Part shown: positions 22,047-24,792 of the stretch, in pieces
Numbering within the stretch: position 1 is the first letter of the stretch
Layout of the letters: each line of letters opens with the position of its first letter
Position numbers and translations under genes: made by a program
The notes under the pieces: generated by a model
Seen by the model: the letters and a program-made list of their open reading frames with translations, nothing else
What the model was told of the DNA's origin: nothing
Databases searched by the model: none
Source: Prevotella sp. UBA4330
GTDB lineage: Bacteria > Bacteroidota > Bacteroidia > Bacteroidales > Bacteroidaceae
Assembly (NCBI GenBank): GCA_002394385.1
Contig: DGTS01000001.1
Location: 2,010 to 26,801 of the forward strand
DNA: 24,792 nucleotides
Direction of reading: 5' to 3'

Positions 22047-24761
22047 ATGGAATTAGCAACGAAGTACAATCCACAGGAGGTGGAATCGAAATGGTATCAG
22101 TACTGGCTTGACAACAGGCTGTTCAGTTCAAAACCCGATGGACGCGAGCCATACACGATAGTCATCCCGCCACCAAACGTCACCGGCGTGCTGCACATGG
22201 GCCACATGCTGAACAACACCATACAGGACATACTCGTGAGACGTGCCCGCATGGAGGGAAAGAACGCATGCTGGGTGCCCGGAACTGACCACGCCTCTAT
22301 CGCTACCGAGGCAAAGGTGGTGAAGCGTCTTGCCGAGCAGGGCATCAAGAAGCACGACCTGACGCGCGACGAGTTTCTGCGTCACGCATGGGACTGGACT
22401 AACGAGCACGGCGGAATTATCCTCAAGCAACTCCGCCGGCTGGGTGCTTCATGCGATTGGGACCGCACCGCGTTCACTATGGATGAGAAGCGCTCGGAGA
22501 GCGTGATAAAGGTGTTTGTTGACCTCTATAACAAAGGACTCATCTATCGCGGCCTGCGAATGGTGAACTGGGACCCGAAGGCACTCACAGCACTCAGTAA
22601 CGAGGAAGTGCTCTACAAGGAGGAGCAGTCGAAACTCTACCACCTGAAGTACTATGTTGCCGAGATTAGCGAGGAGGATGCCAAGAAGGCTGAGAGCGCA
22701 GAGGGCAACGTGGTTCATAAAGACGAGAAAGGCTATTATGCCGTTGTTGCCACCACACGTCCCGAGACCATCATGGGCGACACCGCGATGTGCATCAACC
22801 CCAAAGACCCCAAGAACCAGTGGCTCAAGGGAAAGAAGGTCATCGTGCCGCTCGTGGGCAGAGTGATTCCCGTCATCGAGGACAGATATGTTGACATCGA
22901 GTTCGGTACGGGATGCTTGAAGGTTACTCCTGCGCACGACACCAACGACTACATGCTGGGCAAGACGCACAATCTGGAGACAATAGACATCTTCAATGCC
23001 GACGGCACCATATCGGAGCAGTCGCCGCTATACGTGGGAATGGACCGCTTCGACTGCCGCAAGCAGATAGCAAAAGACCTGCAGGAGGCTGGTCTCATGG
23101 AGTGCGTGGAAGACTACACCAACAAGGTGGGCTATTCGGAGCGCAACCCCGACACCGCCATCGAGCCGCGCCTGTCGCTTCAGTGGTTCTTGCGCATGCA
23201 GCACTTTGCCGACATCGCGCTGCCACCAGTGCTCAACGGAGAGATGCACTTCTACCCCACCAAGTATGTAAACACATATAAGAACTGGCTGGAGAACATT
23301 CAAGACTGGTGCATCTCAAGACAACTGTGGTGGGGACACCGCATTCCTGCTTACTACTATGGCACAGAAGAGGCCGGCGAGGAGCACTTCGTGGTGGCTG
23401 AGACACCAGAAAAGGCACTCGAACTGGCACGCAAGGAGAGTGGCAACGACAACCTTCAACTCTCTGACCTGCGACAAGACGAGGACGCGCTGGACACATG
23501 GTTCAGTTCGTGGCTGTGGCCTATATCACTCTTCGACGGCATCAACAACCCCGACAACGAAGAGATAAAGTACTACTATCCCACAAGCGACCTCGTTACA
23601 GGTCCCGACATCATCTTCTTCTGGGTGGCACGTATGATTATGGCAGGCGAGGAATACATGGGCAAGTTCCCGTTCAAGAACGTTTACTTCACAGGCATCG
23701 TGCGCGACAAACTTGGCCGCAAGATGTCGAAGAGCCTCGGCAACTCGCCCGACCCCATAGAACTGATAGACAAATATGGCGCCGATGGCGTTCGCATGGG
23801 CATGATGCTTTCGGCTCCGGCAGGCAACGACATCCTTTTCGACGAGGCTCTTTGCGAGCAGGGACGCAACTTCAACAACAAGATATGGAATGCTTTCCGA
23901 CTCGTGAAAGGCTGGGAAACAGCCGACATCGAGCAGCCTGAGGCAAACAAGATAGCCGTAGAGTGGTTCGAGGCAATGCTGCGCACCACCAACGAAGAAC
24001 TGAACGACCAGTTCTCTAAGTACCGCATCTCTGAGGCTCTGATGACTGTTTACCGCCTCTTCTGGGACGAGTTCTCCAGCTGGTACCTTGAGATGGTCAA
24101 GCCAGCATACCAGCAGCCGATAGACAAGAAGACATACGAGGCAACACTCGGGTTCTTCGATGCCCTGCTGAAGATGCTCCATCCGTTCATGCCGTTCATA
24201 ACGGAAGAACTGTGGCAGCACATCTACGACCACAAGGATGGCGACAGCATAATGCGCGAGATGCTCAAGATAGGAGCCGCAACCGATGCCGACAAGAGCA
24301 TTGTGGCTGATATAGAGAAGGTTAAGCAGATTGTTTCGGGCGTGCGCACCGTTCGCAACCAGAAGAACATCCCCAACAAGGAGCAGATGCAATTGCAGGC
24401 AGTTGGCGAAGATGCCTTTGCCGCCTATGCTCCCGTTGTAGTGAAGATGGCAAACCTGAAAGGCATTGAGACCGTTGCCGAGAAGCAGGCCGACGCATCG
24501 CAATTCATGGTAGGCACTCACGAATATGCCGTTCCTCTGGGCGACATGATTGATGTTGCCGCCGAGATTGAGAAGCAGGAAGCACAGTTGAAGCATCTCG
24601 AGGGCTTCCTTGCAGGCGTCATGAAGAAACTCTCTAACGAGAAGTTCGTTGCTCACGCACCAGAAGCCGTTGTGGCACTCGAGCGTAAGAAGCAAAGCGA
24701 CTCGGAGGAGAAGATTGCTTCGCTAAAACTCTCGATAGCAGAACTGAAGAAGAAAATCTAA
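22047..24761 (+). CDS. valS: Valyl-tRNA synthetase
   Basis: ValRS charges tRNA-Val. The 904-residue protein has the class I signature HMGH (50-53, in PPNVTGVLHMGHML), an editing (CP1) domain region with TTRPETIMGDTA and GTGCLKVTPAHDTND, the WCISRQLWWGHRIPAYY segment, the KMSKS loop (559-563, in GRKMSKSLGNSPDP), an anticodon-binding domain (about 650-800) and a C-terminal coiled coil (about 835-904) typical of ValRS. I chose the ATG at 22047 rather than the upstream start at 21975, because the longer reading overlaps the promoter and adds 24 non-family residues. The length and motifs are complete. Confidence 0.98.
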   Translation: MELATKYNPQEVESKWYQYWLDNRLFSSKPDGREPYTIVIPPPNVTGVLHMGHMLNNTIQDILVRRARMEGKNACWVPGTDHASIATEAKVVKRLAEQGIKKHDLTRDEFLRHAWDWTNEHGGIILKQLRRLGASCDWDRTAFTMDEKRSESVIKVFVDLYNKGLIYRGLRMVNWDPKALTALSNEEVLYKEEQSKLYHLKYYVAEISEEDAKKAESAEGNVVHKDEKGYYAVVATTRPETIMGDTAMCINPKDPKNQWLKGKKVIVPLVGRVIPVIEDRYVDIEFGTGCLKVTPAHDTNDYMLGKTHNLETIDIFNADGTISEQSPLYVGMDRFDCRKQIAKDLQEAGLMECVEDYTNKVGYSERNPDTAIEPRLSLQWFLRMQHFADIALPPVLNGEMHFYPTKYVNTYKNWLENIQDWCISRQLWWGHRIPAYYYGTEEAGEEHFVVAETPEKALELARKESGNDNLQLSDLRQDEDALDTWFSSWLWPISLFDGINNPDNEEIKYYYPTSDLVTGPDIIFFWVARMIMAGEEYMGKFPFKNVYFTGIVRDKLGRKMSKSLGNSPDPIELIDKYGADGVRMGMMLSAPAGNDILFDEALCEQGRNFNNKIWNAFRLVKGWETADIEQPEANKIAVEWFEAMLRTTNEELNDQFSKYRISEALMTVYRLFWDEFSSWYLEMVKPAYQQPIDKKTYEATLGFFDALLKMLHPFMPFITEELWQHIYDHKDGDSIMREMLKIGAATDADKSIVADIEKVKQIVSGVRTVRNQKNIPNKEQMQLQAVGEDAFAAYAPVVVKMANLKGIETVAEKQADASQFMVGTHEYAVPLGDMIDVAAEIEKQEAQLKHLEGFLAGVMKKLSNEKFVAHAPEAVVALERKKQSDSEEKIASLKLSIAELKKKI

Positions 24762-24770
24762 TTTTTTTAT

Positions 24771-24792
24771 AAGGAGTTAAGGAGTAAAGGAG
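24771..24792. repeat. AACTCC-type short repeat at the right edge (truncated by the window)
   Basis: AAGGAGTTAAGGAGTAAAGG is the reverse complement of the ACTCC runs at 14619-14667 and 21883-21915. It follows the valS stop after nine bases, and its extent beyond the window is unknown. Confidence 0.65.

Noticed and set aside
23526..24695. 389-codon minus-strand frame opposite valS
   Set aside because: It is antisense to a certain gene with full motifs, and has no signals or family features of its own.

Overview
The window looks like chromosomal DNA of a Bacteroidales bacterium, most likely Prevotella or a close relative in the Prevotellaceae. Supporting signs are the Bacteroidota promoter pattern (TTTG, about 19-21 bp, TAnnTTTG) upstream of several genes, Kdo/lipid A genes, a type IX secretion-type C-terminal domain, Bacteroidota-style Spy-like and lipoprotein genes, and short intergenic repeats of the kind found in Prevotella genomes. 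Species cannot be decided from the sequence alone.

Layout. Positions 1-980 are a decayed mobile-element zone: the end of a chimeric reading frame that begins like an IS1380-type transposase, a small flavin-reductase-like remnant, and repeats including a perfect 27-bp inverted repeat. Next come a minus-strand outer-membrane beta-barrel gene with a strong terminator, then a plus-strand run kdsA - kdsD - cardiolipin-synthase-like gene (1794-4802). Minus-strand genes for a TPR protein and a solute-binding-like lipoprotein follow (4762-7931). Divergent from these is radA (8174-9631), then a 430-bp repeat-rich gap and a minus-strand SDR oxidoreductase gene. A plus-strand run sppA - lpxK - punA - thiL covers 10914-15786 and ends at a bidirectional terminator. 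From 21519 down to 15857 the minus strand carries mazG - lipoprotein - rnz, then, from a separate promoter, a small sorting-domain protein - L,D-transpeptidase - ECF sigma factor - membrane anti-sigma candidate - Spy/CnrX-like periplasmic protein. A second repeat-rich gap precedes valS (22047-24761).

How the genes work together. KdsD makes arabinose 5-phosphate, the substrate of KdsA, so these neighbours supply Kdo for lipopolysaccharide. LpxK completes lipid IVA, the acceptor of Kdo. The phospholipase D protein, SppA, the L,D-transpeptidase and the sigma/anti-sigma/Spy-like set all concern the cell envelope. RadA, MazG, RNase Z, ValS, PunA and ThiL are housekeeping enzymes.

Most of the window is ordinary core genome. 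The points most worth a second look are the five-gene minus-strand run that links cell-wall cross-linking to an ECF sigma module with a CnrX-like sensor candidate, apparent in-frame insertions of repeat-like DNA in radA and thiL, a dispersed 22-bp repeat family at three intergenic sites, and the chimeric mobile debris at the left edge. I found no CRISPR array, tRNA, rRNA, prophage or recognisable defence system.
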